From Mastigocoleus sp. MO_188.B34 (GTDB taxonomy: Bacteria > Cyanobacteriota > Cyanobacteriia > Cyanobacteriales > Nostocaceae), in the NCBI RefSeq assembly GCF_030065675.1, contig NZ_JASJDK010000037.1:1-54679 (forward strand): a stretch of DNA of 54,679 nt. Direction: 5' to 3'. Shown piece after piece: positions 47,410-54,679 of this stretch. Both the position numbers and the translations under genes were made by a program. Numbering within the stretch: position 1 is the first letter of the stretch; every line of letters starts with the position of its first letter. The notes under the pieces are model-generated. The model saw only the letters and a list, made by a program, of their open reading frames with translations. It was not told the origin of the DNA and made no database searches.

Positions 47410-50400
47410 ATGAATAACGTTCATTTTTCTTTATCAAAGCTTGAAATCAGAAAGAAAAACAAAAACCTTTATCTTGTATTATGCTTGATATTTTGTTCGT
47501 TATTTGGCAACACACCAAAAGTCTCAGCACAATCAACACCAATTCAAATTACTCCAGATACTACCCTTCCCATTAATTCTGTAGTGTCCCCAGATGCTAG
47601 TGGAAATTTGATTGAAATTACTGGTGGAACAACTGTAGGAAATAACCTTTTTCACAGTTTTCAACAGTTTTCGATTCTTAATGGTCAAACAGCTTTTTTT
47701 GATAACGCATCGAGTATAGGAAATATTTTCAGTCGGGTGACCGGTGGTTCTGCTTCTAATATTGAAGGAATCATTCGTGCGAATGGAACAGCAAATCTAT
47801 TTTTAATCAATCCCAAAGGAATTATTTTCGGTCCCAATGCAACTCTAGAAATTGGTGGTTCATTTTTAGGAAGTACTGCAGAAAGTATTAAATTCAGTGA
47901 TGGGAGTTTTTATAGTGCAGTTGACCCCCAAGCACCACCTTTACTAAACATAAATATTCCCGTTGGTTTGCAATATGGTACTGAACCAGGAAATATTATT
48001 GTCGAAGGAACTGGAAATAATACTGGTTTTGCTGACCCTAGTAATAATAATTATTCCCTAATTAAAGATTTTCGTCCTTCTGGTTTACAAGTCGGTAAAG
48101 GAAAGAATTTAGCCTTGATCGGAGGTAATATTGCTTTAGATGGAGGAAATTTAACCGCAGCAGAAGGACATATTGAATTAGGTAGTGTTAAGGAAGGTTT
48201 AGTTGAGCTTGATACTAATAATGGAATTTGGACGTTTGATTACAAAGGGATCGCTGCTTTCCAAGATATTGCTTTAGTAAATGCAGCTTCGGTAGAAGTT
48301 AGTGGTAACAGTAGTGGTACGGTTAACGTTCGCGGACAAAATATTTCTCTAACAGACGCTTCCGCCATTCTCTCTAACACTTCAGGAAATGGAACAGGAG
48401 GAAGTATTACTCTCAACGGTGCAGATTCCGTCAAAATTACAGGAGTATCTCAAAACCAAATTCCTTTTGTTTCCTATATATCCACAGATACAACCGCAGG
48501 TTCAACAGGAGCAGGAGCAGATCTAAGTATTGATACCAATTATTTATTAGTGGCTGGCGGCGCTCAAGTCGCTAGTGCTATTTTTGGCAGTGGTAAAGGT
48601 GGAAACTTAAGTGTAAATGCAGAGCGAGTAGAGTTAATTTCAGGTTCCCGCTTAGCTGGTCCGAGTGGTCTTTTTGCTCCCATTGTCCCAGGAGCGACTG
48701 GTGACGGGGGAAATATTAGTGTAGACACCGATAGCTTATTAGTTGCTGGAGGAGCGCAAGCTTTTACTCTTTCATTCAGTAGTGGTAAAGCAGGAGATTT
48801 TAATATTAAAGCACGAGACATTGAACTCAATGGTACTTCCCCTAATGGTTCTCCCAGTGGTTTATTTAGTAATACTTTTGCCAATGGTGATGGTGGTAAT
48901 TTAACTATTAATACTGATAGCTTAAAGGTTATAGACGGTGCTGATATTGGTTCTACGGTAGGCGGTATTGGAACAGCAGGAAATACCAAAATCACAGCAA
49001 ATAGTATTGAATTGAGTAGTGTTGATTCTTTAACAGACCCCAGTCAAATTTCTGCTTCTGTGCGATCGGGTGCTACGGGAATTGCTGGAGATATTAATAT
49101 TGAGACTAACACCCTCAAACTTAGTGGTGGAACCCAAATAAATTCTAGTGTATTTGGTGCTGGACAAGGGGGAAATGTTGCGATTACAGCCAATGAGATT
49201 AATTTAACTGGGTATTCCGCAGCTGCAAATAGGTCTACTGGTTTATTTACAACAGTTATTCCCGGTGCAACTGGTAATAGTGGAAATTTAACGATCGCAA
49301 CTGATAATTTACAAGTATCAGATGGAGCGCAAATTGCTGTTAGTACTGCTGGTTCTGGGTCAGCAGGTAATTTAAAAGTTACAGCATCCAACTCAGTAGA
49401 ATTAACCGGTAATGCAATTCAAGCTGGTGGTGGTAGTAGCGGTTTATTTTCCAGTGCGGTTTTAGGTGATGGAAATGGTGGAAATATGAATTTAACAACC
49501 AATAAATTAACTATAAAGGATGGTGCAACTATCAGTGCAAGTAACTTTTTGAGTGGTAATGCAGAGATTCCAGCAGGAAAGGGAAAAGCAGGAAATATTA
49601 ATATTAATGCTCCAATAATCGAACTAGATGGAGTAGATAGCGATACTCCCGCTAGCATTACAGCTTCAACTTTTGCTGGGGGTGGGGGAAATATTTTTCT
49701 TAATAGCAACACAATTACCGCTCAAAATGGCGCTCAAGTAACAGCAGAAACCTCAGGAGAAGGTGCTGGTGGTGCAATTGAAATTGTTGCAGATAATCTG
49801 AGTATTGGTAGTGGTGCGACTTTTAGCAGTAGTACCATTGCAGCAGGAGATGCAGGAACAATTTCTGTAAATAGTAATTTACTAGATATCTCTACACAAG
49901 GAAAAATTACTACTAGTAGTACAGGAACAGGTCAAGCTGGCAATATTAATTTAAATAGCGGTCGCATTCAAACAAATGGAGGTTTTATTACTGCAACTTC
50001 AGAACAAACTGGTGGTGGTGATATCAATATTTTCAGTAATGAAATTCTGTTGCAAAATAATAGCTTAATTAGCACCAGCGTTTTAGATAGTAATGGTGGT
50101 GGGGGAAATATTCTTATTGATAATTCTAATTTTATTTTGGCACTCAATAATAGTGATATTAGGGCTAATGCTGTATTTGGACCAGGAGGTAATATCGATA
50201 TTACAACCGAACTTATTTTCACCGATTTGACCAGTGATATTGATGCTTCATCTCAATTTGGACTTGATGGAGTGGTTGAGATTAAAAGTCCTGAATCAGA
50301 AAAAGACTTAGGTACGGGTATCTTACCTGAAGATATTACAGATCCTAGTGGTCTGATTACAGCAACTTGTCCAAGTAGTGGTGAAAATATTTTTGCAGTT

Positions 50401-50655
50401 ACAGGTAATGGGGGAATTCCCAATAGTCCGTATCAGAGTCATTCTCTTAGTTCAAATTGGAATGATCTACGTCCAGTTACACAACAAACAATCAAAGCAC
50501 AAACAACCAAAGTAAGTACAGCAAAAGTCGCTCCCTCAAGAAAGCAGATTAAAGAAGCTACAGCAACTATCATCAATTCAGATGGTGATTTAGAATTGGT
50601 CGCTTTGAGCCCTTTATCTACACATAATTGGATAAAGTCTAGTTGTCGAGGCTAA
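47410..50655 (+). CDS. TpsA-type exoprotein (filamentous haemagglutinin N-terminal domain)
   Basis: A signal peptide (residues 1-40, LYLVLCLIFCSLFGNTPKVS then AQS) is followed by the TPS secretion domain: FHSFQQFSILNGQTAFFDN, IFSRVTGGSASNIEGIIRAN and the signature LFLINPKGIIFGPNATLEIG. From about 200 to 950 the protein is a regular beta-helix of repeats such as GNISVDTDSLLVAGGAQ and GNLTINTDSLKVIDGAD. Such TpsA proteins are exported by a TpsB partner, probably the one at 31883-33862, and stay on or leave the cell surface. The C-terminal 100 residues are Thr/Lys-rich. It is followed 107 bp later by the CHAT-TPR gene, as commonly seen in cyanobacteria. Confidence 0.9.
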   Translation: MNNVHFSLSKLEIRKKNKNLYLVLCLIFCSLFGNTPKVSAQSTPIQITPDTTLPINSVVSPDASGNLIEITGGTTVGNNLFHSFQQFSILNGQTAFFDNASSIGNIFSRVTGGSASNIEGIIRANGTANLFLINPKGIIFGPNATLEIGGSFLGSTAESIKFSDGSFYSAVDPQAPPLLNINIPVGLQYGTEPGNIIVEGTGNNTGFADPSNNNYSLIKDFRPSGLQVGKGKNLALIGGNIALDGGNLTAAEGHIELGSVKEGLVELDTNNGIWTFDYKGIAAFQDIALVNAASVEVSGNSSGTVNVRGQNISLTDASAILSNTSGNGTGGSITLNGADSVKITGVSQNQIPFVSYISTDTTAGSTGAGADLSIDTNYLLVAGGAQVASAIFGSGKGGNLSVNAERVELISGSRLAGPSGLFAPIVPGATGDGGNISVDTDSLLVAGGAQAFTLSFSSGKAGDFNIKARDIELNGTSPNGSPSGLFSNTFANGDGGNLTINTDSLKVIDGADIGSTVGGIGTAGNTKITANSIELSSVDSLTDPSQISASVRSGATGIAGDINIETNTLKLSGGTQINSSVFGAGQGGNVAITANEINLTGYSAAANRSTGLFTTVIPGATGNSGNLTIATDNLQVSDGAQIAVSTAGSGSAGNLKVTASNSVELTGNAIQAGGGSSGLFSSAVLGDGNGGNMNLTTNKLTIKDGATISASNFLSGNAEIPAGKGKAGNININAPIIELDGVDSDTPASITASTFAGGGGNIFLNSNTITAQNGAQVTAETSGEGAGGAIEIVADNLSIGSGATFSSSTIAAGDAGTISVNSNLLDISTQGKITTSSTGTGQAGNINLNSGRIQTNGGFITATSEQTGGGDINIFSNEILLQNNSLISTSVLDSNGGGGNILIDNSNFILALNNSDIRANAVFGPGGNIDITTELIFTDLTSDIDASSQFGLDGVVEIKSPESEKDLGTGILPEDITDPSGLITATCPSSGENIFAVTGNGGIPNSPYQSHSLSSNWNDLRPVTQQTIKAQTTKVSTAKVAPSRKQIKEATATIINSDGDLELVALSPLSTHNWIKSSCRG

Positions 50656-50666
50656 CCCCCTCATAA

Positions 50667-50682
50667 CCTCCCTTTAGGGAGG
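50667..50682 (+). terminator. Hairpin between TpsA and CHAT-TPR genes
   Basis: CCTCCC and GGGAGG pair around TTTA just after the TpsA stop codon, with a moderate T-run (TTTTTATAG) ten bases on. It may attenuate transcription into the CHAT-TPR gene. Confidence 0.45.
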
Positions 50683-50762
50683 AATATCAGTTTTTATAGA
50701 TTACTAAATTATTTAGCATTTAGGATTGCTATATCTAAATTTAAGACTATTGAACAACTTTA

Positions 50763-53360
50763 ATGAAATTAATATTTATGCGTAATTTTATCTTAGGAAT
50801 TTTGATTGGCTTAGCAATTGTTTGTACTCCCGTAGCAGTTGTTCATGGTTTACCCCCAACAGTAGAACAAAAAATAAATATTGGAAGAGAAGCAATGCTG
50901 CGTGGCGATTACTTGAATGCGATCGCCCAATGGGAGAAAGCAAAAAATGAAACATCAGACTTAAAAACAAAAGATCTAAAAATTGAAGACCTAGAAACCA
51001 AAATACTAATTGATGTTTTTTTGTCCCTGGGCTATCAAGAAATAGGTGATTTAGTCCAAGCGCAAAAAGCTATTACTTCAGCAATTAAATTATCAGACAA
51101 TCAAGAATTAAACTCCACTCTCGTTGCTAAAGTTCTCAATACCCAAGGTAATTTCGAAGTAAAACAAAATAATCCCCAAGCAGCAGCTTTAAATTTTCGT
51201 AAAGCAAAAGAAATATATCAACAAGAACGAGATACTGAAGGAGAGGTTGGTGCTACGGTTAATCAAGCAATAGCTTTACAAAAATTGGGTAAATACCGCA
51301 CAGCCAAAAAAATACTTCAGGAATTGGAATTAAAATTAAATTCAATACCAAAACCACTACAGGCTTCAGTATATAAAACCTTAGGAACAACCTACGCCAC
51401 TATTGGAGATTTTCCCACAGCAATTGAAAAACTCGAAGCCAGTATTGCTTTAACTCGGGAAACAGATATAGAAGCAACAGCTAAAACTGGAATTGACTTA
51501 GCTGCGGTACTTCAGTTTTCTGAACCCCAAACTGCTACTGAATTATTGCAAGAAGTGGCATCGGTGTCGAAGAATAGAGAAACCCAAGCTATTGCTTTAC
51601 TGAATTCAATTGATATTGATATTGAAAGTCAAAATTGGGAGCGAGCTATTACCACTGCAAACCAGAGTCAAGAATTAATCCTGAACCTACCAAACAATGA
51701 TTTTGCCAAAATCGATTTAATCAAAAAAATGGCAAAACTAGAGTCCTATACATCTCCTAATTTAACAGCTTCTCGTCAAAATAAAAACTCTAGAATTATT
51801 GCTCCTAAATCTACCTCTAACAAGCGATCGCAATCCTTAATTAATAACCAACACAAACAGTTATTGGAAAAAATAGCCCAATCTGCACGATCTAAAGGTA
51901 CTGCAAGGACAGAATCTTACGCTGTTGGAACTTTAGCTTATGTAGAGGAACAACAAGGAAATTTAAATCGAGCCATCAAACTCAATAAATATGCCCTCAG
52001 CTTAACTGATGCGATCGCTGCTGATGACATAGCTTATCAGTGGGAATGGCAATTGGGAAGAATTTTTAAAACCCAAGGAAAAACCGATAGTGCGATCGCA
52101 TCCTATCAAAAAGCTGTAAATAATTTAGGTAAAATTCGAGAAGATTTAGTAGCTTTCAACCCAGAATCACAATATTCATTTCGTGAAAGCGTAGAACCTG
52201 TTTATCGTCAGCTAGTTGAGTTATTAATTTCTCAACCCACTCAAAAGAATCTCATCCAAGCGAGAAAAACCGTAGAATCTTTGCAGATGGCTGAAATGGA
52301 AAACTATTTCCGACAAGCCTGCTTACAAGCTAAACCTGAAAAAATCGAGCAATTCGATCCCACCGCTGCAATTATTTACCCTATAGTTACAGAAAATAAT
52401 CTTGCAGTTTTAACTTCAATTCCAGGTCAACCAATTAAACTCCACATTCAGGAAATAACTGCTATTGACCTTGAAAGTAAAGTTATGGGACTAATGGCAC
52501 AATTTAACCCAGTTTCTTCTAACGAAGAAAGAATAGTTCAGTCTCAAGAATTTTATAATTGGTTGATAAAACCCACAATCAATGACTTAAAAGCAGCAAA
52601 AATCAAAACTTTAGTTTTTGTTCTCGATAGTGCTTTGCGCAATCTTCCCGTAGCTGCTCTTTATAATGGTGAGAAATATCTGGTAGAAGATTATGCGATC
52701 GCCCTTACACCAGGGTTACAACTACTACCTTCCAAAGCAATAAATAATGAGCGTATTGAAGCAGTAGTGGGAGCTTTGAGTGAAGCAAATCAAGGATTCT
52801 CTGCTTTACCAGGAGTAGAAAACGAAATACAAGATATTGCAAAAAATCTTAATTCTCAACTTTTACTAAACCAGCAATTTACTAACAATAGCCTTCGTAA
52901 GACTTTAAAAGAAACAACCAGCGCACCCATCTTACATTTAGCAACTCACGGTCAATTTAGCTCTAAACCAGAAGAAACATTTATTCTTACTTGGAATGAT
53001 CGTATTGGAGTTAATGAGTTGGAAGGATTACTCAAAGTGCGAGAAGAAACCCCCAAATTAATTCCAATTGAACTTTTAGTCTTGAGTGCTTGTCAAACTG
53101 CCGAAGGGGATAGTAGATCCGCTTTAGGAATTGCGGGAATTGCCCTCAGGTCGGGAGCGAGAAGCACAGTTGGAACTTTATGGCCAGTATCAGATGAATC
53201 AACTTCTATCTTGATGGATGAATTTTATGAGCAAATCAAGAAAACTTCTCAAAATAAAGCCCAAATTCTGAGAGAAGCACAGTTAAAGCTCATTAAATCC
53301 GAAAATTTCAATCATCCTTTTTATTGGGCTCCGTTTGTATTGATCGGAAATTGGACTTGA
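50763..53360 (+). CDS. CHAT-domain protease with TPR repeats
   Basis: A signal peptide (FILGILIGLAIVCTPVAVVHG) indicates export to the periplasm or beyond. Residues about 35-480 are TPR helices (EAMLRGDYLNAIAQWEKAKN, TLGTTYATIGDFPTAIEKLE). The C-terminal CHAT (caspase-HetF-associated TPR) domain has the catalytic dyad: His729 in LHLATHGQF and Cys777 in VLSACQTAEGDSRSALGIAG. The GLWP-type motif (STVGTLWPVSDEST) follows. Relatives are cysteine proteases of the separase/caspase clan. Coupling to TpsA suggests surface-protein processing or signalling; the substrate is unknown. Confidence 0.92.
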   Translation: MKLIFMRNFILGILIGLAIVCTPVAVVHGLPPTVEQKINIGREAMLRGDYLNAIAQWEKAKNETSDLKTKDLKIEDLETKILIDVFLSLGYQEIGDLVQAQKAITSAIKLSDNQELNSTLVAKVLNTQGNFEVKQNNPQAAALNFRKAKEIYQQERDTEGEVGATVNQAIALQKLGKYRTAKKILQELELKLNSIPKPLQASVYKTLGTTYATIGDFPTAIEKLEASIALTRETDIEATAKTGIDLAAVLQFSEPQTATELLQEVASVSKNRETQAIALLNSIDIDIESQNWERAITTANQSQELILNLPNNDFAKIDLIKKMAKLESYTSPNLTASRQNKNSRIIAPKSTSNKRSQSLINNQHKQLLEKIAQSARSKGTARTESYAVGTLAYVEEQQGNLNRAIKLNKYALSLTDAIAADDIAYQWEWQLGRIFKTQGKTDSAIASYQKAVNNLGKIREDLVAFNPESQYSFRESVEPVYRQLVELLISQPTQKNLIQARKTVESLQMAEMENYFRQACLQAKPEKIEQFDPTAAIIYPIVTENNLAVLTSIPGQPIKLHIQEITAIDLESKVMGLMAQFNPVSSNEERIVQSQEFYNWLIKPTINDLKAAKIKTLVFVLDSALRNLPVAALYNGEKYLVEDYAIALTPGLQLLPSKAINNERIEAVVGALSEANQGFSALPGVENEIQDIAKNLNSQLLLNQQFTNNSLRKTLKETTSAPILHLATHGQFSSKPEETFILTWNDRIGVNELEGLLKVREETPKLIPIELLVLSACQTAEGDSRSALGIAGIALRSGARSTVGTLWPVSDESTSILMDEFYEQIKKTSQNKAQILREAQLKLIKSENFNHPFYWAPFVLIGNWT

Positions 53361-53397
53361 GATATTTCTGTAAGTTAACCCTTTGTGTAAAAAATTA

Positions 53398-53607
53398 TTA
53401 CCTAAACACTTTGGAAATTAATTCATAACAATAACCACCCAATAATATACCGAATGCTCCAAGTGAACTACCCCAACTTGCTACTTGTAGCATTGCCAGA
53501 GCCAAATTCACTTTGCCAAATTCACTTTGATATTGAAAATTGCCAGAGTTATCTAGGGAATAAGTTTCATGAGATTTGTAAAAACCTTTTGGAAATTTCC
53601 CGTGCAA
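53398..53607 (-). CDS. Small predicted membrane protein (doubtful)
   Basis: The 69-residue frame has a polar N-terminal half and one hydrophobic stretch (ALAMLQVASWGSSLGAFGIL) that could be a transmembrane helix. There is no recognised family. It begins two bases from the start of the next gene on the other strand, which is very tight for two divergent promoters. I rate it as possible only. Confidence 0.35.
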   Translation of the reverse strand: MHGKFPKGFYKSHETYSLDNSGNFQYQSEFGKVNLALAMLQVASWGSSLGAFGILLGGYCYELISKVFR

Positions 53608-53608
53608 A

Positions 53609-53932
53609 ATGAGTAGTAAAAAATATATTCATTTTGTACAACTAAGGATAATTAAAGAAATGCGTAAAGCCAAATCTGTAACAAATAGACCCAATAATAA
53701 AGTGATGGCTGCAACATTTGCCTCTGCAGTTGGTTCAATTGGTGGAATTATTGTTACTGCTTCGACACTTCCAGCACTGGAAAATATTGGGATTGTAATT
53801 CCCCAACAAGACCAGCAAGCTTTCAAAGTTGCTATTGCTAGCGTATTTACTGCCGGTGCAACATTTACACTTGGTTATCTTACACCTCCAGGATTAGAAG
53901 ATGGTATAAAGCTTGACTCTGAAGACGAGTAA
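53609..53932 (+). CDS. Small membrane protein of unknown function
   Basis: The 107-residue protein has two hydrophobic stretches: AATFASAVGSIGGIIVTAST and AFKVAIASVFTAGATFTLGY. They are linked by a short polar loop (IPQQDQQ) and followed by an acidic tail (GIKLDSEDE), a layout seen in small holin-like proteins. The Met at residue 18 (MRKAKSVTNRP) is a good alternative start, since what precedes it is atypical. No function can be assigned. Confidence 0.6.
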   Translation: MSSKKYIHFVQLRIIKEMRKAKSVTNRPNNKVMAATFASAVGSIGGIIVTASTLPALENIGIVIPQQDQQAFKVAIASVFTAGATFTLGYLTPPGLEDGIKLDSEDE

Positions 53933-54148
53933 AAATATAGCTATCTTGCAAATAAAGAATAGTTTAGCAAGTAGAATTATTGATAAATTTAATCCCAAAA
54001 TTTAATCCCAACTTATATTAAATCTCAGTCTTATCTACAAAGAGTTCTTTGAGCAAAATTGTTTGGGAAACGATACTTGATAGACAAAGATTAGAATCAG
54101 GATGGTTCAACAAATAATCCCATCTATCAAATAATCCCATCTATAATT
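53933..54148. promoter_or_regulatory. Leader of the response-regulator gene with 17-bp direct repeat
   Basis: This spacer ends in two perfect copies of CAAATAATCCCATCTAT (54111-54144) that stop four bases before the ATG. They leave no room for a normal ribosome site. No other feature is visible. Confidence 0.6.
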
Positions 54149-54679
54149 ATGATTCGGCTATTACTAGCAGATGACCAACCACTATTTAGACAGGGACTAG
54201 CTTCTTTACTATCCCTCGAAGAAGATTTAGAAGTTGTGGGAGAAGCCAATCATGGGAAAGAAGCTATTATCCTAGCTGAAACTTTACAACCTGATGTAAT
54301 TTTAATGGATGTGAGGATGCCAATTTGTGATGGGGTGATAGCAACACGCGAAATTCACAATCGTTTTCCCTGGATTAAAATCTTGGTGCTCACAACTTTT
54401 GATGAAGATGATTATATTTGGGAGTCTCTACAAGCCGGAGCACTTGGTTATCTCCTTAAAAGTACTCCAGCTTTACAACTTGCAGCAGCCATACGAACTT
54501 TATCTCAAGGACATTCTCAACTTGGTCCAACCATCGCACCTAAAGTTTTTGCCCAGCTACGTCCACCTGTAGTAAGTAAACAAAATTCCTGTGAAAATCT
54601 TTTTAGCGAACGAGAGTTAGATGTTTTACGCTTAATTAGCCAGGGTAAGAATAATCGTGAAATAGCTAAAGCGCTGTAT
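54149..54679 (+). CDS. NarL/FixJ-family response regulator, 3' end beyond window
   Basis: The visible 177 residues contain a full receiver domain: acidic pair Asp8-Asp9, phosphoacceptor Asp54 in DVILMDVRMP, and a conserved Lys near 105 in GYLLKSTP. The start of a LuxR-type helix-turn-helix domain follows (FSERELDVLRLISQGKNNRE, then IAKAL). The gene is cut by the window edge; a typical protein would have 30-40 more residues. It should bind DNA when phosphorylated by a partner histidine kinase, not seen in this window. Confidence 0.93.
   Translation, partial: MIRLLLADDQPLFRQGLASLLSLEEDLEVVGEANHGKEAIILAETLQPDVILMDVRMPICDGVIATREIHNRFPWIKILVLTTFDEDDYIWESLQAGALGYLLKSTPALQLAAAIRTLSQGHSQLGPTIAPKVFAQLRPPVVSKQNSCENLFSERELDVLRLISQGKNNREIAKALY

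Noticed and set aside
48564-48995. 143-codon minus-strand frame inside TpsA
   Set aside because: It is antisense to regular beta-helix repeats; the Pro/Leu-rich translation reflects the complement of Gly/Asn codons.
1-54679. tRNA or rRNA genes
   Set aside because: No cloverleaf-like sequence with T-loop GGTTCGAATC-type motif or rRNA signature was recognised; a scan program was not available.

Overview
The window reads as chromosomal DNA of a filamentous cyanobacterium, probably of the Nostocales. The palindrome GCGATCGC (HIP1) is frequent. It carries a CBS-CP12 fusion protein, a two-partner secretion set with a CHAT-TPR protein, NF038122-type RTX metalloproteases, and short palindromic and tandem repeats typical of that group. 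All family names rest on motifs read by eye; no database search was run.

Region by region: (1) 98-5384, minus strand: a 2-oxoacid decarboxylase, an aldehyde dehydrogenase, a leucine dehydrogenase and a 3'-truncated glutamate-dehydrogenase-like gene. Together these could take an amino acid to 2-oxoacid, then aldehyde, then carboxylate. (2) 5400-7850: transposon debris (IS1380 and IS630 remnants) ending in a 205-bp MITE. (3) 7852-18361, minus strand: a GC-richer gene cluster that looks acquired. In transcription order it holds a radical SAM/SPASM enzyme, a 142-residue protein whose end lies on a canonical -1 slippery heptamer leading into a transthyretin-like domain, a 550-residue beta-rich protein, a caspase-fold protein with tryptophan at the usual catalytic histidine, and a 1341-residue thermolysin-like (M4) protease with C-terminal membrane helices. 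Two direct copies of the same MITE bracket it. This is the best candidate for an undescribed system. (4) 18400-22100: a LuxR-type regulator, IS66 and IS1634 remnants and a third MITE copy. (5) 22123-27621: CBS-CP12, a pyruvate-kinase-like protein, two proteins of unknown function and a small outer-membrane barrel. (6) 28054-37107: a beta-helix protein with a Ser/Asp/Asn repeat arm, a long AT-rich gap, a TpsB transporter, an unusual dioxygenase-TPR-ATP-grasp fusion, and an HD-like protein. (7) 37638-46973: two tandem paralogous RTX metalloproteases with Trp-rich 18-residue repeats. (8) 47410-54679: a TpsA exoprotein and a CHAT-TPR protease in one transcription direction, small membrane proteins, and a NarL-type response regulator cut by the window edge.

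Links between genes: the decarboxylase, aldehyde dehydrogenase and leucine dehydrogenase form a metabolic cassette. The radical SAM cluster has operon-like spacing and recurring carboxypeptidase-regulatory-like beta domains, suggesting that one product is modified and others cut or display it. TpsB, TpsA and CHAT-TPR are a recurring cyanobacterial set, here separated by about 13 kb of other exoprotein genes, so 28-53 kb looks like an extracellular-protein locus.
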